DNA of 64,000 nucleotides from Nakaseomyces glabratus. Taxonomy: Eukaryota > Ascomycota > Saccharomycetes > Saccharomycetales > Saccharomycetaceae. Location of the stretch: the NCBI RefSeq assembly GCF_010111755.1, contig NC_088953.1, forward strand, positions 434,001 to 498,000. Direction: 5' to 3'. The translations under genes and the position numbers were made by a program. Positions within the stretch are counted from its first letter, which is position 1. Each line of letters begins with the position of its first letter. Below are positions 39,834 to 47,566 of the stretch, piece after piece. Under the pieces are notes generated by a model that was not told the DNA's origin, did no database searches, and worked only from the letters and a program-made list of their open reading frames with translations.

Positions 39834-40832
39834 TCATTCGTAGCTACCGAAACTGACAAATCCACCATGGTTGGAATGTCTCGAGAAATAATCAAAATCG
39901 ATAGAGACAGCGTTAGCTAACAGGACAGCTCTTTGATCAAAATTCATTATTTCGTTGCTCATAATTTCAGGAGGGTATATCATAGTTCCATCATTGTTCA
40001 TGTAACTGCGTTGTGCATCAAATCTGATTATGTAGACACCTGTGTCAGTGAAGAACTCTCTGCCTAGCCCGACCCAATTACGATCAACACCGCCCATAAT
40101 CTTACCGGACTGGTCTAAAACAGGGAATTCGAAAGACAGAAAAGGTGCATTGATCTCTCCAAATTGATTTAAAACTTCATCATCTGAGGTATTTGGATCT
40201 TTTTGGAAGAGGTCATATTTACGTCTCCAGACATGCCACCTCTGTATTGTTTCACCTACCATGGTACCATTATCCTCGAGCACATTAAGATCCTGTGTGA
40301 CATCCTTCCCATTCCGTATCACCTGGGTCACTTGCGAGGGTATGATAGCTTTGATATGTGAGTTGATAAAGGAGAAAGGTCTTCTAATACTCATCAGTAT
40401 GTTCCCCCAGTTGTCAAAGACATCTACTATAAAAGGTCTGTGTAACCGGTAAAATTGTCTCATTATGGCCTTACCAATTGAAAAATCACGTTCCATCATA
40501 TATCCGATCTTGTTCCCCATTGCATCCATGATGGCGTACTTATTTGCCTGCTCATACCCTAGAAACACATTCATCAGTTCAAGTTGCCTCTCAACGATAA
40601 TAGTAGGTTCATTTAGAATAGTAGTAGCGATCGGGTGGTTTATAGTGATTATGCTGGAACCGCGGTTTAAGCTCATAGTGTCATTGTAGTCATAGCCCTG
40701 ACCAGCAACCTGGTTTCTCCTGGCGTGTCTCCTAAAGGATCCATTACGTATTACTTGTCTTGTGGCTGCTGAGGTGCTAAACAGCCTAGCAGCTCTCACT
40801 CTTGGTATTAGTCTCAGTCTCAGTGGCAGCAT
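39834..40832 (-). CDS. AIM25: mitochondrial phospholipid scramblase-family protein Aim25
   Basis: A 332-aa protein of the scramblase family (327 aa in S. cerevisiae YJR100C), located in mitochondria. The N-terminus is basic and Leu-rich without acidic residues (MLPLRLRLIPRVRAARLF), a good presequence. The scramblase domain runs from about residue 75 to 310, with EPTIIVERQLELMNVFLGYE, a conserved core GKAIMRQFYRLHRPFIVDV and GVDRNWVGLGREFFTDTGVY. The Aim25 family influences mitochondrial fitness; lipid transport activity is not proven for it. Assignment by sequence and synteny is firm. Confidence 0.93.
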   Translation of the reverse strand: MLPLRLRLIPRVRAARLFSTSAATRQVIRNGSFRRHARRNQVAGQGYDYNDTMSLNRGSSIITINHPIATTILNEPTIIVERQLELMNVFLGYEQANKYAIMDAMGNKIGYMMERDFSIGKAIMRQFYRLHRPFIVDVFDNWGNILMSIRRPFSFINSHIKAIIPSQVTQVIRNGKDVTQDLNVLEDNGTMVGETIQRWHVWRRKYDLFQKDPNTSDDEVLNQFGEINAPFLSFEFPVLDQSGKIMGGVDRNWVGLGREFFTDTGVYIIRFDAQRSYMNNDGTMIYPPEIMSNEIMNFDQRAVLLANAVSIDFDYFSRHSNHGGFVSFGSYE

Positions 40833-41184
40833 GTGTATAGTTAGTTGGACTGTGTGGATAGTTATGTTGTTTTCAATTGGAAGATTCGGTATTGATCTAC
40901 AAAAGTTATGTCTTGACTTATTAACGTTGTGGCAAGCTCATCGGGCCTTCTGCAGAAGGCCCGAATGGCCTCTATGTGGGGGTGGGGCAAATCCCATATT
41001 CTTCCAGAGGACAAGATAGCAGCCACGATCAGGAACACTAAGTGCTCGATGTTTCTAGGCTTCTTGTAACGTGCTAGAGGCCCATACACATCAATTCTTG
41101 TATCATACAACGCTCACAAGTCAAATATGTAACATGAACTATATAGCGACCCAGCCTGGAACACAGACATCAAGATCACAATAT
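40833..41184. promoter_or_regulatory. AIM25 promoter with 24-bp palindrome
   Basis: 352 bp between AIM25 and tRNA-Leu. It contains a 24-bp perfect palindrome (entered separately) 108 bp upstream of the AIM25 start. No ORF is credible. Confidence 0.55.
40941..40964. repeat. 24-bp perfect palindrome upstream of AIM25
   Basis: Half-site TCGGGCCTTCTG is followed without spacer by its exact reverse complement. It is GC-rich (16 of 24 bases) in an otherwise ordinary promoter. Confidence 0.95.
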
Positions 41185-41293
41185 GGGAGGTTGGCCGAGT
41201 GGTTTAAGGCGTCAGATTTAGGTGAGTTGAAACACTTAAAGCTTAAATTCTCTGATATCTTCGGATGCAAGGGTTCGAATCCCTTATCTCTCA
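41185..41293 (+). tRNA. tRNA-Leu (anticodon UAG) with intron
   Basis: A class II tRNA with 5' exon 41185-41222 and 3' exon 41250-41293. A 27-nt intron (41223-41249) lies one base 3' of the anticodon, the standard position. The anticodon stem is TCAGA/TCTGA, with anticodon TAG. D arm, variable arm (ATATCTTCGGAT) and T arm (CAAGG-GTTCGAATC-CCTT) are all present. The mature length is 82 nt. The exons resemble S. cerevisiae tL(UAG). Confidence 0.96.
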
Positions 41294-41459
41294 TTAATTT
41301 TTTTTTTGGCTCCCTTCTCAGTGCCAACGACGACTTCTTCACAGGATAAGTCCAATCCTGCGAAGAACCTGATATTTCAGCAAGTGTCTTGGTAATCCTA
41401 TATATTTTTGGCTTGAGCTGGATATAACAGCTGGGTAGAGTTGTAAGCAGGAGCACTAG

Positions 41460-42272
41460 ATGTTAAGAGTTGGAAAGAGGCTGATCTGGAAGGGCGTTCG
41501 TGGTATCCATGTGGTTCCCAAGCTGCCCAATGGGCAGGAGTTGAGTCGGCGAGGTATTCCCAAGGTGCTGAGCAAAGACGGGTTTGATCTAGTTTGGAGT
41601 CAGCAGCAAGGGTATGTGTGTGACAAGCTGACGCTTGCCACCGCGGGCACGAGTCTGGAGTCGTACTTGCCGTTTCATATACTGTTGAAGACGGCGAAGA
41701 ACCAGCACCAGAGCCACATCTTCAACCTCGCCTCTGCGGCGCATAATAACCACTTGTTTATAGAGAACATACTGCCTGTGACGGAGGAAGGTAGTGCGCT
41801 GAGCGAGACCAATAAGCCCTCGAGGCTTCTGGAGGCCAGGCTAGTGGATTCGTTCGGGCACGGGTGGGACCAAGTGAAGGAAGAGATGGTCAAGAGTGCT
41901 ACTGACAACGTCATTGGCGAAGGTTGGCTGTTCTTGGTTGAGAACAGCAACAAGGAGCTGCACATACTCACGATACAAAACAATGGTACCCCTTACTACT
42001 TTCCTAGGAACCAGCTGTTTGACATGAACAGCGCCATAAGACCAGAGGAGTACCAGCATACTAAGAGCGTGAAAGAGCTTGTAGACAAGGCCTCTGAGCT
42101 TGGCAAGAAGGTTGACGATTGGACCATGCCTCTGATCTGTGTGAACCTTTGGGATCACGCCTATTTGGCAGACTACGGGGTACAGAACAGAGCCAAGTAT
42201 GTCAGAAATGTGTTGGACAACTTGAACTGGTCTGTGGTCAACAACAGACTGTTCACTGACCCAGTTGCATAG
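41460..42272 (+). CDS. RSM26: mitochondrial small-subunit ribosomal protein mS42
   Basis: A component of the mitochondrial 37S ribosomal subunit, 270 aa (266 in S. cerevisiae YJR101W). It belongs to the Fe/Mn superoxide dismutase fold family but serves as a structural ribosomal protein. SOD-like elements remain: [18 protein letters not shown] in the first half, [19 protein letters not shown], and [20 protein letters not shown] near the end. The N-terminus is basic ([19 protein letters not shown]), typical of a presequence. It lies just after the tRNA-Leu gene. Confidence 0.94.
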   Translation: MLRVGKRLIWKGVRGIHVVPKLPNGQELSRRGIPKVLSKDGFDLVWSQQQGYVCDKLTLATAGTSLESYLPFHILLKTAKNQHQSHIFNLASAAHNNHLFIENILPVTEEGSALSETNKPSRLLEARLVDSFGHGWDQVKEEMVKSATDNVIGEGWLFLVENSNKELHILTIQNNGTPYYFPRNQLFDMNSAIRPEEYQHTKSVKELVDKASELGKKVDDWTMPLICVNLWDHAYLADYGVQNRAKYVRNVLDNLNWSVVNNRLFTDPVA

Positions 42273-42425
42273 AAGCTGATTGAAAGCCTAACACATGTAA
42301 ATAACAAAACAGCGTGTATATATAGTATTAAGTACATTTCAAAACAATAAAAAAAGCGTAATATAGAGAAATCATTATCTTTACTCTGTCTATGGTAATT
42401 TGAGAACCAGCTGACAGTAGTATGG

Positions 42426-43010
42426 TCATACAACTTTCAATGCCACTGGTGTTCCGTGCTCATCTTTCATCAGTGTCGCTCTGTTCCGGTTACACAGCGG
42501 TTTCAAGCAACGGTGCAGCAGGGGCAAGGGCATAGAGTGGAACTCCCAGTCCGCGGTCTCGTCGCTCTCCGTCAGCTCATAAAGAGTCACAACCTGGTTC
42601 AGCTTTCCGACGGTTTCGAACCATTGCAGGATCAAAGAGGCCCAGGAGTCCAGCGTCCGCCACAGCACGTAGTAGCTGGCGCGGCCCTCTGTGACCAGGG
42701 CCACGCCTCTGGTGGCCATCACCGACCATATCTCATCGATAAACAGCGGCGGCACTGCCCTGTTGATCTCCTCGTTCTTGAACAGGCTGCGGCCAGCTTC
42801 GTTGCCGGTAGTAGTGCCACCATCGGCACCGTCATCGGCATCGCTGGCGTCGCTCTCCCTGACGGGTACACCGTCCTTGCCGAGCTCGAAGACCCGGTGG
42901 GACTTGCACCACTCGGTGAGGATGTCTATCCAGGTGTCTATCTGCTGCTTGCGGACCAGCGAGTTGGGCTGCCGGGTGTATAGCGGCGGGAAGGCGTATA
43001 TCGAGGGCAT
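42426..43010 (-). CDS. VPS25: ESCRT-II subunit Vps25
   Basis: One of the two Vps25 copies in ESCRT-II, which links ESCRT-I cargo to Vps20 and ESCRT-III on endosomes. It is 194 aa (202 in S. cerevisiae YJR102C). The N-terminal PPXY-like stretch FPPLYTRQPN contacts Vps22/Vps36, and two winged-helix domains follow. A Gly/Asp/Ala-rich linker near 55-70 (SDASDADDGADGGTTTGNEA) is longer than expected. It converges with RSM26. Confidence 0.92.
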   Translation of the reverse strand: MPSIYAFPPLYTRQPNSLVRKQQIDTWIDILTEWCKSHRVFELGKDGVPVRESDASDADDGADGGTTTGNEAGRSLFKNEEINRAVPPLFIDEIWSVMATRGVALVTEGRASYYVLWRTLDSWASLILQWFETVGKLNQVVTLYELTESDETADWEFHSMPLPLLHRCLKPLCNRNRATLMKDEHGTPVALKVV

Positions 43011-43424
43011 CCGTGATGTGAGGGCTGTGTCTAGGGGTGGTGAAAAGGCGATGTGTTGGCAAGGCTGTGTGTAGTGGTATGCGAGTATCGGAGCTTATGT
43101 GCACTTGATATAGGGTGCAGGTTATGCAGGTTACGTGAGGGTGAGTGTGCTTCTACTGTAGAGGTTAAAATGTGCTCAAAAAAGTGAGCAAAAATAGGCC
43201 TCTCGGCAGGGGAGCTTGCGGGTGGGCAACTTGTGGGCCTGGGTTGGTAGAGTATAAAAGGGATAAAGGGTTTGCAGTATAGTTCGTTACTAAAACTTTA
43301 TGTACTTTATGTAGAATATATGGCGTCTTTAGATTGTTCGTCAAAGTCTTGGGCTGAGAGTCACAGTGGCACTTGCACTTGCGGTGGCACTTGCGCTGGC
43401 ACTTGCGCTGGCAGCTGGTGGTAG
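43011..43424. promoter_or_regulatory. VPS25 promoter and SOD1 3' region
   Basis: 414 bp with a 12-bp tandem repeat just past the SOD1 stop (entered separately). The sequence at 43040-43260 is moderately GC-rich without motifs that I recognise. Confidence 0.45.
43368..43418. repeat. 12-bp tandem repeat beside SOD1 stop codon
   Basis: Two perfect GGCACTTGCGCT units (43386-43409) are preceded by a related GGCACTTGCACTTGCGGT block (43368-43385) and followed by a partial copy. It ends 7 bp before the SOD1 stop codon, so it lies in the SOD1 3' UTR. Confidence 0.88.
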
Positions 43425-43889
43425 TTAGTTGGTTAGGCCGATGACACCGCAGGCTGGTCTTGGGCCAGCGTTACCAGTCTTCAGGGACTCCTCGTTACCG
43501 CCCTTGCCGAGGTCGTCAGTACCGGCGTGGACGACGACGGATCTGCCGACGACGGAGGTAGGGCCGATCAGCTTGACGAGGCTGTCGGTGATGACACCCT
43601 TGGCGACACCCTGGGCGTCGGTCTTGATGTTTCCCAAGTCACCGACGTGTCTGTTCTCGTCCTGTGGCGCACCGTGGGTCTTCTTGAAAGGGTTGAAGTG
43701 AGGGCCAGCGGAGACACAGCCGTTGGTAACGTCACCGAACTCGTGGATGTGGAAACCACGCTCAGCGTTAGGGTCGTTGCCTGCAATCTCGTAGGTGATA
43801 GTGGTAGGGTCCTGTTCGGAGGCTTGCTCCAAAGTAACCACACCGGAGACACCGGCACTTCCTCTCAAAACAGCAACAGCTTTAACCAT
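43425..43889 (-). CDS. SOD1: Cu/Zn superoxide dismutase
   Basis: Cytosolic homodimeric enzyme that converts superoxide to oxygen and hydrogen peroxide. It is 154 aa. All metal ligands are present (numbering with Met): His47, His49, His64 and His121 for Cu, and His64, His72, His81 and Asp84 for Zn. The intramolecular disulfide pair is Cys58-Cys147. Codon use is biased to favoured yeast codons, in line with high expression. Neighbour VPS25 (YJR102C) agrees with S. cerevisiae YJR104C, while URA8 (YJR103W) is missing between them. Confidence 0.98.
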   Translation of the reverse strand: MVKAVAVLRGSAGVSGVVTLEQASEQDPTTITYEIAGNDPNAERGFHIHEFGDVTNGCVSAGPHFNPFKKTHGAPQDENRHVGDLGNIKTDAQGVAKGVITDSLVKLIGPTSVVGRSVVVHAGTDDLGKGGNEESLKTGNAGPRPACGVIGLTN

Positions 43890-44044
43890 TTTCTATTGTA
43901 GTAGTCTTTTTATTTGGTATGTTAGTAAAGGGTTTTGTATAACTCTGAGAGCCTTGGCGATGTAGAGTAGTGTCCCACCATTGGAACCTATTTATATTAG
44001 TAATTGCCATCCGTGCCATCCTTGCGAACCCCAGTCGGTATCGC

Positions 44045-44070
44045 TGTGAGGTGTGAGGTGTGAGGTGTGA
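44045..44070. repeat. 7-bp tandem repeat TGTGAGG
   Basis: 3.7 perfect copies of TGTGAGG upstream of SOD1. Confidence 0.9.
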
Positions 44071-44123
44071 TGGGAGGTGACCTGCCATACTGTGTGCAGT
44101 TTGGAACGTCCATTCTTGGGTGG

Positions 44124-44163
44124 GTAGACTTGTTGTAGACTTGTTGTAGAGTGTAGACTTGTT
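44124..44163. repeat. 11-bp tandem repeat GTAGACTTGTT
   Basis: Two adjacent perfect copies (44124-44145), a truncated unit GTAGA, then a third full copy (44153-44163), in the SOD1 upstream region. Confidence 0.9.
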
Positions 44164-44625
44164 GCAGAGGCATCATGAGACCCTATGTTTTGAGTTATTT
44201 GTAATCCAAGTGTGGTGCAGGGATGTCTGGTGTAAAACTCGCTGTAGTGTATGGGTTTTACCCAACAATAAAATATTTTTTTTTTCAATTTTCCACCTGT
44301 ATGGAATATAGACTCCGGCTACGTACACAGCGACCTGTAAGGGGTGTGTCTTGCAGCTGTTTCTTCAGTTGTTGTGGCAGCTGTTCGCAGTGAGAAGGAC
44401 TCGCAACACACCCCCTTTTTCCCGCCCTTTAAGGGGGGGGATCGTGTAGTGGGTTTGAGGGTTCACGTGATATGGATATATCGGGTTTGCTCACACTGCG
44501 GGTACGTATCACACTATTTCAATACAGTACAGTAACAGTACTTTCATAACTATAGAATTCAACTACAGGCAAGGATGGCACTCCATAACGCCATCCAAAG
44601 CCATTTTATCTTGTATCCATCGCAT

Positions 44626-45573
44626 CTAATCCACATGCCGATGTTGGTATGTACTGTAGCTGATCATAAGCAGGATAGCTTTTATCACACATATTACAGT
44701 CCAACATATGTCGTAAATCAATACGTAGAGACCGAAAAGGTCTGGATCATGCAAGCAATTAAATAATGATAGAACTAGAAACCACACAGTGTACTTGATG
44801 CAACTGCACCACAATATAAACTCGGGTGAATTCCTTAGATATGGACGGAATTCCCTGAACGCTTCATTCGCTTCCTGATCACTCTTGTCTTTGCATTGTT
44901 GTAAATACATATCGCGCATTCTTCTCAGATACTTAATGAACGCATCCAAAATGGAGATTCCAAGTGCATAGTAACACAATTCCCATGCGTAATGACACCT
45001 ATAAAGAAATGCAACAAAGAACAACAAGACTATCCCTGATATCCACCTCGCCATGGTATGTCGCTTGCATACGTCCAAGTAAAATTGGTGTGTAGGGTTC
45101 TCACCCTGCAAAATTACCTTAAACATATAAGCCAAGCAATATGTGCTGTGTAAAAAAAAAGCGAGAGACCCTACCCAATTTGGAAGTGGAGGTATGAGTA
45201 ATTCCCAGAGTATGTAATATACAGTGGTTCCGATACAATAGTACCAGATTCTGAACTCAGGTGGCCTACTCAAAATTGGATGGATATCATCAAGCTTCTC
45301 GCCAACGTCCAAGTTTCCTTCCTCTTGTTGTAAAAGCTTATCATATAGAAATCCCCATGTGAAACACGAAAAAATTATTAATAGGTCGTCAAATAATTTA
45401 CTATCATAAACGTAACAATCCAGCAAAGGCACAAAACGGTTTAAAAACAGCACTACCAAGCTTAGCTCTGCCACCCATCTCACTTTCGTATATGCTGTAC
45501 ACTTGTCCAAGCATAATTGGTATAAATTTTTATACTTTTGGACAAGTGTAGCGCCCGGCTTCAAAGACAACAT
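44626..45573 (-). CDS. unrecognised multipass membrane protein with internal duplication
   Basis: A 315-aa protein I cannot assign to a family. It has about 6-8 hydrophobic segments and no signal peptide. The two halves are related: DKCTAYTKVRW...LYDKLLQQ (about 20-83) parallels DVCKRHTMARW...DMYLQQ (about 167-226), and PILSRPPEFRIWYYCIGTTV (99-118) parallels PYLRNSPEFILWCSCIKYTV (244-263). Each motif is followed by further membrane segments and a KVIL or KAIL end. It sits at the junction of two chromosome X synteny blocks, where none of the S. cerevisiae neighbours I know fits. A highly diverged relative of a known membrane family remains possible. Confidence 0.75.
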   Translation of the reverse strand: MLSLKPGATLVQKYKNLYQLCLDKCTAYTKVRWVAELSLVVLFLNRFVPLLDCYVYDSKLFDDLLIIFSCFTWGFLYDKLLQQEEGNLDVGEKLDDIHPILSRPPEFRIWYYCIGTTVYYILWELLIPPLPNWVGSLAFFLHSTYCLAYMFKVILQGENPTHQFYLDVCKRHTMARWISGIVLLFFVAFLYRCHYAWELCYYALGISILDAFIKYLRRMRDMYLQQCKDKSDQEANEAFREFRPYLRNSPEFILWCSCIKYTVWFLVLSLFNCLHDPDLFGLYVLIYDICWTVICVIKAILLMISYSTYQHRHVD

Positions 45574-46720
45574 TTCACCAGGTTCAATCTTGTAATCCTC
45601 CAGTGTACAGCCAATCTGCCATCCCTTCAGTACTCGGCTGATCTGAAACCGCCATATTTAAACTTATACTACAGAATAGTCTGGCTTACAAGTGCAGTAC
45701 TCAGAAGTAACTCCAGCATTGCCCAAGAGAATGGAGGCTTGTGAAGTTTATAGGCATGCCTAACACTACAGCGTACATGGTGATTATATGATTCAGTGCG
45801 TATACTCCAGTCAGTGCTTATACTCCACCAAAACTGTGCGCACTTACTGAAGCTCCTCACGAGGTACCAGTTTATAAGTACTTAACGAAATATGTTGGGA
45901 TTGTATTGTAGTGTTAGTTCCTGCACTTGTTGTTGTCAATTCTGCACACTATAGTCAGACAGAATCTTTCATATCATAATTCTACTAACAGCATCTCATA
46001 TCAAGTTCTGCTATCAAAAAATAACATCAACCTCTTCCTCTATGAATATGTTTCAGTTCTCTGATCTATTTCAGTTCATGGTATTATGCCCAGTCAGTAC
46101 ACTGTGTCCTAATTTCACTATATTGCTTCCATTTCAGGTGCGCATACTTATCACCTGACGATACGAAATCTAGTTAAGTTGGCCATCTAGTGCTTCTCAT
46201 CTGGTTTTGATCCTATCGTTTCAAGTACATCTATGCCAGTGTTACTGGTCTTTAATCACTCCGTTGTTATATAGCTTAGCTGTTACAGCTCTGTTGCTAT
46301 GGCAATTCGCCCTATAAAGCCGTGTGGTGCGAAGGGCTTCAAACTACATGTTACTCAAAACGAAGTAGGTCAGTTGTGTATGCCTTATCACAAGTATGGG
46401 CCTTAAAACGGAACACCAGGCTTCACAACCCATACAGGCGTATTTGCACTAGTTCATTACCTATGAAGTTGATTCTAAGCTCCCATATTTTATTATGCAC
46501 AAAAAGAGGGCGATAATTGTACGTTGCACCGTTATTACTTTCAACGCTGTCGTCTTATCGTTTTTTGCTGCTTCATATACACCTGGACACAAGTTATCAC
46601 GACTGTGACCCTTATATGAGAGCTCAAAGACTTACTTGTTGCATGGGTGTATGGAGTGATATGGCATGTGAGTGAATTGTATTATATTTATACTTGCATT
46701 GTATTTCTATATTATTACTA
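45574..46720. other. 1.1-kb intergenic region at synteny breakpoint
   Basis: Upstream of the duplicated membrane protein and downstream of the next minus-strand gene. It contains a 16-bp direct repeat with one mismatch (CAGTGCGTATACTCCA and CAGTGCTTATACTCCA, near 45794 and 45812). It also has TACTAAC near 45986 followed by a pyrimidine-rich TTTCAG near 46137, but no 5' splice site or exons. No credible ORF. Confidence 0.45.
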
Positions 46721-47566
46721 TTAATTGAGTGGTCGTATGTAGGCGTCTATGTATCTTGGCTTGTACAGTTCGGTGCTGGTGTCTGCGGGGTGCTGCCACT
46801 TGTTGTAGCGCATCGACACGGGGTTAGTGTACACGACCTCCGCCAGCAGCCCGCAGCCGTCCATCTCGTCCGGCGACTCCCCGGATTCGAGCAGGTTCTC
46901 TTCGTCGTCACGTGGATCATCTCCGTAATCATCTTCTCTTTCGTTGTCAATGATGTGGTCACGTAGATCACGTGGAGTATTTTCGTCGCGCAGGGTCTGG
47001 TAGAGGAGTGGTACGCGGTTGCACGTGTGCAACTCGCCGTTCTCGTCGATAGTGGTCGTCATCGTCGTCGTCGTCACATCATCTTTGTTCTCTTCGACGG
47101 CGTTGTCGCAGTCCAGCGAGTCTCCCAGCGAGTCGCGCACAGAACCGCGCAGAGAGCCGCGCAGAGTGCCAAACTGATCGCTGTACTGCTCGTGGTACTG
47201 ATCACTGTACTGGTCGTACTGAGACTGATCGCTCAGCGAGTCCTCGTACCGCCTGCATTGACTGATCATGTTCGAGCACTCCGTCGACGTGTGGTACTCC
47301 TTGTCGTCCATGTCGAACATCAGCTCCTCGTCGTACTCGTGCGCCTGCGCACGGTATACTTGGGCCTGCGGTTCTGGCCGTTGTGTCTGTTGTGGCTGTG
47401 CGGAGGTCGGAACATCTCGCAGCAAGCTGTCGAGCATGTTGGCGTGTGCGACCATGCGTCGCAGGTCGTAGTCCTTGTTGTGCTCCTTGACCATCGCACA
47501 GTCCATGAGCTTGGTCCTGGCCCGATTGGCCAGCAATATCTGTTGTGGAATTGATACGTACTGCAT
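46721..47566 (-). CDS. hypothetical protein, possible ECM13/YJR115W relative
   Basis: 281 aa from the only sensible ATG (47566); the open frame upstream lacks an ATG, and a TATATAT lies about 85 bp before this start. The N-terminus MQYVSIPQQILLANRARTKL is the best-ordered part. The middle carries short repeats (QYDQYSDQYHEQYSDQ, then RGS/RDS/GDS units) and acidic disordered sequence. The C-terminus, around NPVSMRYNKWQHPADTSTEL, looks conserved. With the flanking block inverted, its order and strand are those expected for S. cerevisiae YJR115W, the ECM13 paralogue. That link rests on synteny and a vague N-terminal resemblance. Confidence 0.7.
   Translation of the reverse strand: MQYVSIPQQILLANRARTKLMDCAMVKEHNKDYDLRRMVAHANMLDSLLRDVPTSAQPQQTQRPEPQAQVYRAQAHEYDEELMFDMDDKEYHTSTECSNMISQCRRYEDSLSDQSQYDQYSDQYHEQYSDQFGTLRGSLRGSVRDSLGDSLDCDNAVEENKDDVTTTTMTTTIDENGELHTCNRVPLLYQTLRDENTPRDLRDHIIDNEREDDYGDDPRDDEENLLESGESPDEMDGCGLLAEVVYTNPVSMRYNKWQHPADTSTELYKPRYIDAYIRPLN

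Larger units (their letters stand above)
43890..44625. promoter_or_regulatory. SOD1 promoter region with tandem repeats
   Basis: 736 bp. TATA-like TATAAATA on the minus strand lies near 43987-43994, about 100 bp upstream of SOD1. It contains a 7-bp repeat (44045-44070) and an 11-bp repeat (44124-44163), entered separately, and a TTCACGTGAT box near 44463. No copper-responsive site was identified with confidence. Confidence 0.55.

Noticed and set aside
41139..41456. 105-codon minus-strand frame
   Set aside because: Antisense to the intron-containing tRNA-Leu gene.
43895..43930. TACTAAC branch-point-like sequence on the minus strand 30 bp before the SOD1 ATG, with TAG just before it
   Set aside because: No GTATGT-type 5' splice site was found upstream, and the TATA box at about 43990 leaves no room for a first exon. 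Probably chance.
45980..46140. TACTAAC followed by a pyrimidine tract and CAG
   Set aside because: No matching 5' splice site or coding exon on either side.
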